Positions 54,007-62,797 are shown, counted from the stretch's first letter. The stretch is 64,000 nucleotides of DNA from Lentisphaerota bacterium (GCA_018676675.1 JABHEG010000065.1:113049-177048); one strand, 5' to 3'. The notes: generated from the letters alone by a model not told the origin. Numbers and translations: made by a program.

Positions 54007-54325
54007 GGTAACTACTCCATGGATGGAGCCTGTTTAGAGCAGGCTGCCCTGGCTCAATTCACTGCTGCTTACCTGCCGGTCGTTCCCAGGAACGTGATCG
54101 TCCACAACTCGACAACAGGTGGAGCAAGACCATCGTCTGGCGCCATCCGCGGCAACACTCCGAACTATACCCTGTCAGCACCGAATCAGGAAAACTCTCT
54201 CCCAAATCCGCCACTTCTCCCACTCACCTTGATCCCCACGCGACGCGATGGTATTTTCAATGCCATTGTGGGAGATGTGGTTTGTTGCCTGTCCTAAGGC
54301 CGACGTTTCTCTGGGAGGAATCCGA
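54007..54325. other. Divergent intergenic region FabK-like / SpeD-like
   Basis: 319 bp. Contains the candidate plus-strand promoter at 54229-54257. I see nothing else recognisable, and no clear promoter for the minus-strand gene. Confidence 0.45.
54229..54257 (+). promoter_or_regulatory. Candidate promoter for the SpeD-like gene
   Basis: TTGATC (54229-54234) and TATTTT (54252-54257) separated by 17 bp; each box keeps four of six consensus bases. The predicted leader to the GTG start is about 60 bases. Confidence 0.4.
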
Positions 54326-54976
54326 GTGAGTACCGACAGTCCCAATGAAGACACCATGGGATCGCCGCCGGAACATGTGGACCAACAGGAATCGGACATT
54401 GTCGCACTGGCTCGGGCACGGGGGACATGGGGCATTGCGACGAGCATCGACATCTATGAGTGCGATGCGGAGACCATCCGCGATCAGGGAAGAATCGGGC
54501 TGTTCGTCGCGGAACTGTGCGACCTGATCAAGATGAAAGCCTTTGGGCAACCCCGGATCGTGCACTTCGGAGAAGACGAACGGGTGGCCGGGTACTCGAT
54601 GGTCCAGCTCATCGAGACATCACTCATATCCGCCCACTTCGCCAACCAGACCAACACTGTCTACCTGGATGTCTTCAGCTGCAAACTCTATGAGCCAGAC
54701 GTCGTAGCCGACTTCGCTCAGGTGTTCTTCGGTGGCACCAGACCATGCCCCAGAATCTGGTCTCGGACCTCTGGGAGTTCCGAACCTGCTTCCACCGCCA
54801 CTTCAAGAGACCGCCCCACTTCCTCGCCGCTGAAGACGGTGATCTGGTCCGCGGACTCCTCCCCCTGTGCTGGATCGACGAAGCCGCAAGCTTCGGGTAC
54901 TTCCCCGGAGAAACATGGAAGGGCAAAACCTGGCTCGAGCAAAACCGGTTCCCTGGAGAGTGCCAGGGCTTCATAG
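54326..54976 (+). CDS. S-adenosylmethionine decarboxylase (SpeD) homologue with altered cleavage site
   Basis: Start is taken as GTG at 54326 behind GGGAGGA. SpeD proteins cleave themselves to make a pyruvoyl cofactor. The predicted set S99, H104 and C119 keeps the spacing of Ser63, His68 and Cys83 of the Thermotoga enzyme, and DVFSC replaces the usual D(I/L)FTC. But the Glu-Ser-His at the cleavage site is Thr98-Ser99-Leu100. The recognisable part ends near residue 135 (VVADFAQVFFGG, about 54,735); the remaining ~80 codons are Ser/Arg/Pro-rich and overlap the next gene in another frame, so they are probably not real. No spermidine synthase is nearby. Substrate may not be S-adenosylmethionine. 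Confidence 0.7.
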   Translation: MSTDSPNEDTMGSPPEHVDQQESDIVALARARGTWGIATSIDIYECDAETIRDQGRIGLFVAELCDLIKMKAFGQPRIVHFGEDERVAGYSMVQLIETSLISAHFANQTNTVYLDVFSCKLYEPDVVADFAQVFFGGTRPCPRIWSRTSGSSEPASTATSRDRPTSSPLKTVIWSADSSPCAGSTKPQASGTSPEKHGRAKPGSSKTGSLESARAS

Positions 54977-55599
54977 ATGAACTGCCGGTTCATTGCCCCC
55001 CCGCCTACCATATTCGCTACCTGATTCCACCTGAGGGCACCCCAAACTCACCACGCGTCGTCGACGAAACCGGCTATCTCTTCCTCCCACCCGCCTACGA
55101 CTACAACTTCGACAACTACCTCGGAGCGTTCTCTCGGCGCTCAGCCAAACGCCTCAAACGAAAACTGGCTGACTTCCACGAGAACGGTGTTCAGTACCGG
55201 CTGGACCACCAACCCGACTTCGAGCTGCTAGTCAGTATGAACACGGCGAACTTTGGCTCCGATTCCTACTTCCACGACCCACGTTTCCGCGAGAGCTTTC
55301 GAGCCCTCACGCTCTTCCTGCATGAGAAGGGATGGCTGCGACTCACCACCGTGCTGATCGGCGGGGAACCGGCTGCAGTCGATATGGGATGCATCTACCG
55401 TGGGGCATACACGCTCCTGGCCGGAGGAACCAATCCTGACCATCCCGGCGTAGCCAAGCTGATCAACGTCTTCCACATGCGGCGCGCCTGCGAAGAACGG
55501 CTCGCGCAAGTCGACTTCCTCTGTGGGGACTTCTGCTGGAAGACCCTCTTCCACCTCACGCCCCGCCCACTCTATCTGCTCTCGAACGAGACGGCTTAG
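54745..55599 (+). CDS. GNAT-type acyltransferase (CelD/BcsL-like, Acetyltransf_6)
   Basis: 284 residues from the first ATG, 54745. PHFLAAEDGDLVRGLLPLCW opens the domain; RRSAKRLKRKLADFHENG and FLHEKGWLRLTTVLIGGEPAAVDMGCIYRGAYTLLAGG are the typical middle and acyl-CoA-binding parts of this group. The usual ~20 residues ahead of the domain are missing, and the frame is open back to 54694, all inside the SpeD-like gene. A single frameshift would fuse the two proteins. Otherwise the start is inside the upstream gene and coupled to it. An N-acyltransferase for the amine made by the SpeD-like protein is an attractive guess. Confidence 0.75.
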   Translation: MPQNLVSDLWEFRTCFHRHFKRPPHFLAAEDGDLVRGLLPLCWIDEAASFGYFPGETWKGKTWLEQNRFPGECQGFIDELPVHCPPAYHIRYLIPPEGTPNSPRVVDETGYLFLPPAYDYNFDNYLGAFSRRSAKRLKRKLADFHENGVQYRLDHQPDFELLVSMNTANFGSDSYFHDPRFRESFRALTLFLHEKGWLRLTTVLIGGEPAAVDMGCIYRGAYTLLAGGTNPDHPGVAKLINVFHMRRACEERLAQVDFLCGDFCWKTLFHLTPRPLYLLSNETA

Positions 55600-55604
55600 C
55601 TCGA

Positions 55605-55790
55605 CCCTCCGCGAAAAGCCCGCGGAGGGGGTTCCAGGTTCACGGTTCAACCTGTCGGATGGTTCACGGTTGCTTGCAGAACATGATCGGAACGGTCTGC
55701 CCTCCGAATTGGGTACAATCGCCTGTTCCCAACCGTTGAACGGTGAACCTGCCAACCGTGAACCCCGCCGCGGAGCCCTTTTCGCGGCGG
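55605..55790. repeat. Palindromic intergenic element with flanking hairpins
   Basis: Two perfect hairpins bound a ~185-bp stretch between convergent genes: CCCTCCGCG/CGCGGAGGG (55605-55613, 55621-55629) and CCGCCGCG/CGCGGCGG (55765-55772, 55783-55790). Between them GGTTCACGGTT (55637, 55661) recurs inverted as AACCGTGAACC (55754-55764), with a degenerate copy at 55731-55749. Could be a mobile or REP-like sequence and also a two-way terminator. Confidence 0.65.
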
Positions 55791-55800
55791 CCCTTGTCCA

Positions 55801-58800
55801 TCACATCAGCTCACGCAGGCGCTGAGACAGCAGTCGACTGACTCCCCGCACGATTGCGACATGGTCGCTCATGAGTTCGTAGAAAACATCCTGACCCAGC
55901 TGGAGGAGCTTCGAGTCCTCTTCAGCCGTTGCAGACGCCGAACGAGGCTCGGCGTCGAGGACAGCCATGTCGCCGAAGACCTCCCGCGGCCCCAGCTCCG
56001 CGATGGTGCGCTCCTCGTCGTGGATGCGCACCTTGCCCTCGACGATAATGTACATACAGCTGCCGATATCTCCCTCCTCAAACACGACCTCTCCGGTGCT
56101 GAAATCGGCCTCCTTCAGCGCATTCGCCACGATCGCCAAAACGTCGTCCGGGATCTCACTGAAGATCGAAACGGACTTAAGAACAAGGACCTTTTCGATG
56201 GTTAGCAGCATTTTGGCTTCTCCGGGTTTTCTCGTGTCAATCGCATCAGCGATCGCTCTAACCGCCGTCGCAGGATCACCGCGTAATTGCTCACGGTGCT
56301 CACGGTAAACGTCGACGTCCTGAACGGCCAACGCCCAGGCAGCCGTCTCCCTGACGAGAGATTCCGCTTCCCCCAAGGCGGGGAGAATGGCCTCGGCCAT
56401 CCCATCGCTGATGTGCTCAGCGGCTGCGTACAGCACACAAGCGCGCGTCCAGGGCTTGATCCACACCTCTTCTTGAGTCAGCACCTGGCGCAGTCTCTCC
56501 GCGAGTTCGTCAGGGCGACGACGTTCCTCGGCTTGGCACTGAGCCCCGAAAGCGGCCGACAAAAGCGGCAGAACAAGTGACTTCACCCCCTGTGAAACGA
56601 GCGTGTCAAGCATCTCAAGGGCATAGGCCTGCTCTTCCTCCGTGCCGCGCTCAAGCTTCACGCGAGCATTCATTACCGCCTCTGAATCATAGAGAAACGA
56701 GAGGAGAAGGAAGATGCGCACGGCGGCCTCCTCAAGCTCCCGCTGAAGGGCAGCACGCAATAGCTTCATAGCACCAGCGCCAGGGAGTTCGGCCAGTACG
56801 CTCATGACCCACTGGGCATCCGAAGCGTCTCGACGAATGGTCTCGGTGAGGCTCGTCCGGTCAGCACTGTCAGCGACATAGTGCAGGCGGGACAGGGATT
56901 GGAGTACGCGTACCGCCACCTCTTTGTCACTGTGGGCACTGTGCTCTTTGAGCAACGCGACGGCCTCCGGCTCGCCGATCTTGCCGCAGATCCGAGCGAT
57001 TCGCAGCAGCATCTCCTTTGACTGCTCGGGAGTCGTGAAGGCAGCTCGCAGGAGCCCCACCACGGCGTCCCCGCCTTCGGCCAACGCAGCCGAGGCAGCT
57101 CGGTGGCAATCCAGCGATGCAAGGTTCTCGATCACCGACTCCCAGAGCCTCGGGTGCCTGACCTTGCCGGCCGCGCTCAACGCCGACGCACGCACGTCGG
57201 GGTCCGCGTCTCTCAGCAGCCCGATGAGAGGGCTGTAGAAGCTGCTTGAGCCGACGCCACCGAGTATGCCAGCCGCCAGTCTGCGCTCCGAAGGGTTGTC
57301 CGAGTGCTGCAACTCCAGCAAACGCTGTCCAGCCGTCAGAAGCGCCTCGATATTGCCGGAACGTATCAAGCCGACGAGCGCGCCCTTCCTGACCAGCCCA
57401 TCGGGGTCTTCGATGTACCGGGCCTCAGCCTCAACATCTTCAAACTCGCCCAGGGAAAAGATGGCCTCAATCGCGGCGGCTCTGACTACCGGCAGCTCTT
57501 CCTTTGCGAATCGCTCGCGTACGGCCGACAGCTGATCCCGCAGGTCCAATGCCTGAAGTCGCCGAACGGCGTGCTCGCGCACTTCGGGCGCAGGATGATC
57601 CAGTGCTCCCGCCAGAAATGAACCGATCGCCTCATGCTCCATGTTCTCCAGCATCTCAAGGCAATAGATCGCCTCCCCGGGATGCGGGCTGCTGAGCCTA
57701 TCCCGAAGAACGCGGAGACTGGAAGCATCAGTGAGAGAAAGGCCGGAGCCTCCGAGAAAACGGTTGCCCAGAGCTTCCATCAAAGCACGCCCGTAATCCT
57801 TGGCGAGCACGGCGGACAGCAGCGTATGAACAGCAAACACAACGACCAGTGCATAGAGCACATGCACGATGGTCACAGCCTCAAAACAGGCCACCACGAG
57901 GAGCACTCCACCCGCAAGGGCGCCGCCAACCGGCGTGATAATGGACTCAACCATCGTCTGCACCGCTGTGCGTCTTCCGGATGGCAAGGGCTGGTAGAGC
58001 AACTGCCCCGCGGGGAAAAAAAGTGAGATCCGGACCACGCTGTCCAACAGTTTCGTGACGACGAGCAGCCAGAAAAACGCGGCACCAATCCCAAGAGCCG
58101 TACCCGTACCTGCCAAGAGAAGCGCCCCGCCTCCCACGACCAAGGGCAGAACCAGAAGGCCGAACTTCAGGCCAAAACGGTTGAGTAGACGCCCTGACAA
58201 CAGCGGAAGCACAAAAAGGCACACCGCCTGCACAACCCCGTTGAAGACGCCGAGGAACCGCGCCAGCTCCTCCTCGTTGGCGCAACGAGCGCGGGCTCCA
58301 TCGTAGAAGACCATGTCAAGGAAGAAGAAAGCGAACAGCGTGGTGACCGTGGCCAGGACGATAAGAGTGACATACCTGTCCTTGAGAAGCTTCCGCAACC
58401 CGCCAGGCTTCTGAGGGTCGCCTTCTCCAGCCGGTTCGTCATCCTCGCCCCCCTCATGCACGGTACAGAGGCGTTCCGAGTTCCGACGGACGATGACCCA
58501 GACCACTCCCAGGCAAAAAACGAAGGCCACCAGGGCCACCAGCAGCAGATTGGTCGTACCGATGAGCGACACAACCAAGGGAGTAGACATACCCGCAATA
58601 GTCCCAGCCAGTTGCTCACCCGACCCGATCAGTCCGAACAGCCTCTTTCCCTGGCGAACGTTGTAAAGGTTCGTTGCCAGCCCCCAGAAGCCAACCTCGA
58701 CAAAAGTGAACAGTACGTCATACCAGATGATCGCCGCGAAGACGACCCATTTGGCTCCCGTCAGTCGCAAAGCAAGAAAAAAAACAAGGTTCGACAGGAT

Positions 58801-59091
58801 CAAGACGACCATTGTGCCCAACATCAACCGGGGAATGGAAATCCTCTTCTCGAACGTCGTGTAGATGAAGCCGCCGATCGCTGCCACCACGCCCGAGCCA
58901 ATGTAGACATAGGGAAGCATGGCAGCGTCGAACTCGGCCAGGAACAACGCGTAGGCAGCCGTGTAGAAAAACGTGCAGACGATGCCGCAGCAGAACGCGT
59001 AAAGCAGCATCAACAGCGTCTGCGTCCCCTCGCCCGGCTCAACGCTGAACAGGGCCGCCAGCTTGCTCGTTCGTGCGGATGCTTGGGTCAT
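55801..59091 (-). CDS. Nucleotide-translocase-like membrane protein with HEAT repeats and cNMP-binding domain
   Basis: 1,096 residues. The N-terminal ~440 residues have about 12 hydrophobic segments resembling the ATP/ADP (TLC/NTT) carrier superfamily and MFS (EVGFWGLATNLYNVRQGKRLFGLIGSG is characteristic). Residues ~480-940 are repeated helical pairs of HEAT type (HPAPEVREHAVRRLQAL; DADPDVRASALSAAGKV). The end (about 960-1,096) is a cyclic-nucleotide-binding domain: GSCMYIIVEGKVRI, then GDMAVLDAEPRSASA where the usual GE of the phosphate cassette is GD. No DNA-binding domain follows. Suggests transport gated or scaffolded by a ligand; the substrate is unknown. Confidence 0.85.
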   Translation of the reverse strand: MTQASARTSKLAALFSVEPGEGTQTLLMLLYAFCCGIVCTFFYTAAYALFLAEFDAAMLPYVYIGSGVVAAIGGFIYTTFEKRISIPRLMLGTMVVLILSNLVFFLALRLTGAKWVVFAAIIWYDVLFTFVEVGFWGLATNLYNVRQGKRLFGLIGSGEQLAGTIAGMSTPLVVSLIGTTNLLLVALVAFVFCLGVVWVIVRRNSERLCTVHEGGEDDEPAGEGDPQKPGGLRKLLKDRYVTLIVLATVTTLFAFFFLDMVFYDGARARCANEEELARFLGVFNGVVQAVCLFVLPLLSGRLLNRFGLKFGLLVLPLVVGGGALLLAGTGTALGIGAAFFWLLVVTKLLDSVVRISLFFPAGQLLYQPLPSGRRTAVQTMVESIITPVGGALAGGVLLVVACFEAVTIVHVLYALVVVFAVHTLLSAVLAKDYGRALMEALGNRFLGGSGLSLTDASSLRVLRDRLSSPHPGEAIYCLEMLENMEHEAIGSFLAGALDHPAPEVREHAVRRLQALDLRDQLSAVRERFAKEELPVVRAAAIEAIFSLGEFEDVEAEARYIEDPDGLVRKGALVGLIRSGNIEALLTAGQRLLELQHSDNPSERRLAAGILGGVGSSSFYSPLIGLLRDADPDVRASALSAAGKVRHPRLWESVIENLASLDCHRAASAALAEGGDAVVGLLRAAFTTPEQSKEMLLRIARICGKIGEPEAVALLKEHSAHSDKEVAVRVLQSLSRLHYVADSADRTSLTETIRRDASDAQWVMSVLAELPGAGAMKLLRAALQRELEEAAVRIFLLLSFLYDSEAVMNARVKLERGTEEEQAYALEMLDTLVSQGVKSLVLPLLSAAFGAQCQAEERRRPDELAERLRQVLTQEEVWIKPWTRACVLYAAAEHISDGMAEAILPALGEAESLVRETAAWALAVQDVDVYREHREQLRGDPATAVRAIADAIDTRKPGEAKMLLTIEKVLVLKSVSIFSEIPDDVLAIVANALKEADFSTGEVVFEEGDIGSCMYIIVEGKVRIHDEERTIAELGPREVFGDMAVLDAEPRSASATAEEDSKLLQLGQDVFYELMSDHVAIVRGVSRLLSQRLRELM

Positions 59092-59331
59092 GTGGTGCCT
59101 CCGGGCAGGCGATTCTCGGCGCTCAGGTAATCTGCCGCTCCCAGCACAGACTCAAGTAGTGTGCGCTGGCCCTTTCAGAACAGCTGCTCGTCCGAGCCTT
59201 GCCCGCAGGGGGGGGGGCAACCTTCCGCCCGGAGGCACTCGTTCTCCCGTCCGTTGAGAATATCCCCTCAAATACCGGGACGCAACCTCCACCACCGTCT
59301 CCGAACGCCCCCCCTTTTTTCACGACAAGTA

Positions 59332-59360
59332 TTGACAGTGACACGCGCATGCGTTACGAT
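59332..59360 (+). promoter_or_regulatory. Sigma70-type promoter for the TonB-dependent receptor
   Basis: TTGACA (59332-59337), 17-bp spacer, TACGAT (59355-59360; four of six consensus bases). Expected transcript start near 59,367, about 285 bases before the start codon, long enough for a regulatory leader. Confidence 0.6.
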
Positions 59361-59379
59361 TCACCATCCGGAGGTAGTG

Positions 59380-59545
59380 TAGTTGCGTCTACGAGAAAGG
59401 GTTGGGAGACCCTTTGATCGCTGCGGCATGACCGGACGGAACGCGTGTCTGGAACCAGATCCGCAGTCCGTGACCGCAAAGGCGCCCTGCCGACGCCTCC
59501 GTGACAGAGATTCAGATACCGGTGGACGCCTCCAGAACTCTTGAT
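59380..59545 (+). promoter_or_regulatory. Structured leader, possibly cobalamin-riboswitch-like
   Basis: The leader opens with a perfect 7-bp hairpin (AAAGGGT 59396-59402 / ACCCTTT 59409-59415). The next ~110 bases resemble parts of the cobalamin (B12) riboswitch by eye: CGGAACGCGTGTC with CGCAGTCCGTGACCGC and a later ATTCAGATACCGG. Outer-membrane receptor genes are a common place for that switch. The match is partial and the core box is not exact, so this is a low-confidence call. Confidence 0.25.
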
Positions 59546-59651
59546 CAGCCACCATGATGCCCCCGGGCAGGGGCGACAGAAGCAATGCCCCAGCGGTTGC
59601 TCCGAAGAACCAATCCACGCACCGAGTACAGGACAGCAGGGAGACCGGCAA

Positions 59652-61715
59652 ATGCGACTCCAGCAGGAAACGCGACGCAAGCGCAGTGTCTCAGGCACGA
59701 GACGCTCAGTGACCATGATCCTGGCGGCCATGTTCGGAACCATGCAGTTGCTGACATGTGTCCCAGTCTGTGCCCAGGAGCAGGGCGAGCCCTCCCGCCT
59801 GAAACTCGCACCGACGTTGGAGGAAGAGCTGAAGTGGCTTGCTGCGGAGGGACTGGTCATCCGCATCCCGACCGTCGCAGGTGCATCTCGATTCGAGCAG
59901 CAGTCAGTACAGGCACCCGCCTCCGTGGCCGTGGTCACTCGCGACCAAATCCAGAAATATGGGCACCGCAATCTGGGCGATGTCCTCCGCAGCCTGCCGG
60001 GCTTCCATGTCAACACAGACCGAGTTGTCCTGACCTTGGGCATCCGCGGCTACAACGATCCAGGCGAGCTGAATACGCGAGTGCTGATCCTGGTGGATGG
60101 GCATCGCATCAACGAAAACATCTATGACGTCGCGAGCATCGATGGTAGCTTCCCGGTCGACATCAGCATGATCGACCACGTGGAAGTCCTGCACGGGCCG
60201 GCCTCGTCGCTCTACGGCAGCAACGCGTTCGTCGGAGTGATCAACGTGATCACTCGCAAGGGCAGCGACATCGATGGCGTCGAGGTCAGTGCCACGTACG
60301 GGACGTTCGACACCCGCAAGACGCGATTCACCTATGGCGGAACACTGGACAACGGCCTGGAACTGCTGTTATCAGGGACTCTCTACGACTCTCGCGGCGA
60401 CGATCCGTACTTCCCCGAACGCGCCCTTCCCACGAGCAATCAGAACGGCATCAACGACATCGAGCGCGACGGCGACTACATGCTGAAACTCGCCTACCAA
60501 GACTGGAGCCTCCAACTCGTCTATGGCAATAGAGACAAAGAGGACCCAGCCGGAACGTATTCGGTTGACTTCAACGAAGCGGTCGACAACATGGATACCC
60601 ACGGGTACGCCGACCTGCACTACGCCCCGACCATCGGCGAGAACGTAGACGTCAGCTGGCATCTGTTCTACCACCACTACGCCTACGAATGGCGCGGCAA
60701 GTACGCCGGTTCTCCGAATGTGGTTGACAACATCGGAGAATGGTGGGGCACGGAACTGGCCATCACCAGACCCCTGCTAGACAGCCACAAGGTGACCGCC
60801 GGCTTCGAGTACCGAGACAACTTCCGCCAGGACTTTGAGGCCTACGATGAGCCTCAAACCTACAAGGATACGACACACGAACAGAGCAACGTCTGGGCGC
60901 TGTTCCTGCAAGACGAGTACCGGATTCTGGACGAGCTCATCCTGAACGCCGGTGTCCGCTATGATCACTACTCCACGTTCGGCGAAACCGTCAACCCCCG
61001 AGCAGCCCTAATCTATAACCCGTTCGCGAAGACCGTCGTCAAACTGCTCTACGGCGAGGCATTCCGAGCCCCCTCCGCCGCCGAAATGCACCAAGACGAC
61101 GGCGGATTCTCTCTTCTGCCCAATCGCGACCTGGATCCCGAGACAGCCAGAACCTTCGAGGCGATCATCGAGCAATACCTGGGTGACAACTACCGACTCA
61201 CCCTCAGCGCCTTCCGAAACACCATCGAGGATGCCCTCATCTCCCAAGATGTGGGCGGCGGACTCTCCCAGTACCAGAACGAGGGAACACTCAACTCGAC
61301 CGGCACTGAGGCAGAGCTGTCGGGAGCCTGGGAGAACGGCGTTGAGGGGCGAGTCAGCTACGGCTACTACAGCGTTGAAGACGAGGAGGCCGGCCTCCGC
61401 CCTGTGGGAGCGGTGAGACACTTGGGCAAGCTCAACCTGATCGTTCCTTTCTGGCAGACCGGTGTTTTCTGTGGCACCGAAGTACTCTACGTCGGCGAAC
61501 GCCGGTCCCAAGGACCAACCCCCGCCAGCGGCTACTGGATGGCCAACATGACCCTCTTCAGCCAAGGCCTCATTCCCAACTGCGAGTTCGCGCTTTCAGT
61601 CTACAACCTGTTCGACACTCACGCAGACGACGTGGCGATGACCCATCATGATCCGTTGACCGTTGTGCCCCAAGACGGCAGGACGGTCTGGGGTACGTTG
61701 ACCGTGAGCTTCTAG
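59652..61715 (+). CDS. TonB-dependent outer-membrane receptor
   Basis: 687 residues from the ATG at 59652 (GGGAGA upstream), with a signal region that ends near VPVCAQ (about 42). The plug domain is clear: SVQAPASVAVVTRDQIQKYG, NLGDVLRSLPGFHV, LILVDGHRINE, DHVEVLHGPASSLYGSNAFVGVINVITR. The 22-strand barrel follows and ends in aromatic phenylalanine (TVSF). It takes up a ligand too large for porins using TonB energy; the ligand (vitamin B12, siderophore or other) is not given. Downstream are two periplasmic binding-like proteins on the same strand. Confidence 0.92.
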   Translation: MRLQQETRRKRSVSGTRRSVTMILAAMFGTMQLLTCVPVCAQEQGEPSRLKLAPTLEEELKWLAAEGLVIRIPTVAGASRFEQQSVQAPASVAVVTRDQIQKYGHRNLGDVLRSLPGFHVNTDRVVLTLGIRGYNDPGELNTRVLILVDGHRINENIYDVASIDGSFPVDISMIDHVEVLHGPASSLYGSNAFVGVINVITRKGSDIDGVEVSATYGTFDTRKTRFTYGGTLDNGLELLLSGTLYDSRGDDPYFPERALPTSNQNGINDIERDGDYMLKLAYQDWSLQLVYGNRDKEDPAGTYSVDFNEAVDNMDTHGYADLHYAPTIGENVDVSWHLFYHHYAYEWRGKYAGSPNVVDNIGEWWGTELAITRPLLDSHKVTAGFEYRDNFRQDFEAYDEPQTYKDTTHEQSNVWALFLQDEYRILDELILNAGVRYDHYSTFGETVNPRAALIYNPFAKTVVKLLYGEAFRAPSAAEMHQDDGGFSLLPNRDLDPETARTFEAIIEQYLGDNYRLTLSAFRNTIEDALISQDVGGGLSQYQNEGTLNSTGTEAELSGAWENGVEGRVSYGYYSVEDEEAGLRPVGAVRHLGKLNLIVPFWQTGVFCGTEVLYVGERRSQGPTPASGYWMANMTLFSQGLIPNCEFALSVYNLFDTHADDVAMTHHDPLTVVPQDGRTVWGTLTVSF

Positions 61716-61823
61716 TTGTCAATCGGGACGCTGGAGGGCCGGTCCCACGCCCCCATATGAGCACGTCTGAGCGGGGACAACATGGGGAGTCCATCCTGGC
61801 CGTAGAGGTCAGCTCGCAATCAC

Positions 61824-61843
61824 TTTTTTTTTGGGGGGGGGGG
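61824..61843 (+). repeat. T9-G11 homopolymer junction
   Basis: Nine T (61824-61832) then eleven G (61833-61843) in the 200-bp gap between the receptor and the next gene. Such tracts are slippage-prone; on the plus strand it lies about 75 bases before the start of the binding protein. Confidence 0.85.
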
Positions 61844-61915
61844 TGCTTGTCAGGCAGCGCTCTCCCCTACCAAGAGAGCTTCCGCTGCCAGGCGACATGT
61901 CCTGATCTGGGAAAA

Positions 61916-62797
61916 ATGAGCGGTCAACCACAGACAAATCGATGTACACTAGCTGGATGGCCCGTCTGGTTCCTGCCAGGCGCCGCCGCAGCCGTCGTCT
62001 TTGCGGCCTGCCTACACTGTCTTCTGCTACCGTCGTCAACAGCAGAGGCCGAAACCGAGGTCGGTTCGGCCGTCTTCTTCTACAACTCAGAAACCAACAT
62101 CAACAACTTCAGTATGCTAAAGGGGGAATTCGACGCCTACCTGTCCACCAAGGGCGGACACCGTTTCCAACCATTCAGCAAAAGAACCGACTTCGAGCGC
62201 TTCGTTCTTGCCCGAACTCAAGGCGTTATTCTGGTGTCGAGTTGGCACTTTCAGAGGCTCCGCGAACAGATGGCACTCGATCCGGTCATGGTGGGCATGT
62301 CTGGAAATGAGTGTACACACAAGCGTGTGCTGACCGCGAAGAAAAGCATACCGGATGCGACGGCACTTCGGGGACAGAGGATCGCCAGCGCGGGAAGCAG
62401 GGATTCCACGATCACCGCGTTGCGGAAAATGCTCCCCCCCGACCAGCACGAGCTGATCGATTCACTCAAGATTCTCGTGGTGCCGAAAGACATTGATGCC
62501 CTCATGGCGGTGAGCTTTGGGATGGCCAAAGCAGCGTTGACGACTGAAGGCAGCCTGCACAAACTGCAGAAAATCAATCCCAAACAGCACGAACTTCTCC
62601 ACCCCCTTGCCACCAGCGAAGGCACTCTGCTCCCCGTCGTGGCCGTGCTCAAGGGAGCCAGCGCAGGAGACCGAAACCTCCTCGCCGTCATTGAAGCAAT
62701 GGGGCAACGTCCCGAAGGGGTAGAGCGGTTACGGATGATAGGTCTGGACCGATTGAGGAAGCTCGACGAGTCGGAGAAGCAGATCCTGCTGCAATGA
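61916..62797 (+). CDS. Membrane-anchored or exported PhnD-like substrate-binding protein
   Basis: 293 residues from the ATG at 61916. An N-terminal hydrophobic stretch (PGAAAAVVFAACLHCLLLP, about 22-40) acts as signal or anchor. The rest resembles the phosphonate/transferrin-like substrate-binding fold (ATALRGQRIASAGSRDSTITALR and PKDIDALMAVSFGMAKAALTTEG are typical). The frame is open upstream through the homopolymer tract but no start there is convincing. It overlaps the next gene by 4 bp. Confidence 0.75.
   Translation: MSGQPQTNRCTLAGWPVWFLPGAAAAVVFAACLHCLLLPSSTAEAETEVGSAVFFYNSETNINNFSMLKGEFDAYLSTKGGHRFQPFSKRTDFERFVLARTQGVILVSSWHFQRLREQMALDPVMVGMSGNECTHKRVLTAKKSIPDATALRGQRIASAGSRDSTITALRKMLPPDQHELIDSLKILVVPKDIDALMAVSFGMAKAALTTEGSLHKLQKINPKQHELLHPLATSEGTLLPVVAVLKGASAGDRNLLAVIEAMGQRPEGVERLRMIGLDRLRKLDESEKQILLQ

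Larger units (their letters stand above)
59092..59651. other. Divergent intergenic region with homopolymers and TonB-receptor leader
   Basis: 560 bp. Contains G10 (59208-59217), C7T6 (59308-59320), a strong sigma70-like promoter (59332-59360) and a ~285-base structured leader for the receptor gene. No gene is credible here. Confidence 0.6.

Noticed and set aside
59380..59545. A firm cobalamin riboswitch call for the receptor leader
   Set aside because: The conserved core boxes match only in part and I cannot run a covariance model, so it is kept as a low-confidence possibility only.
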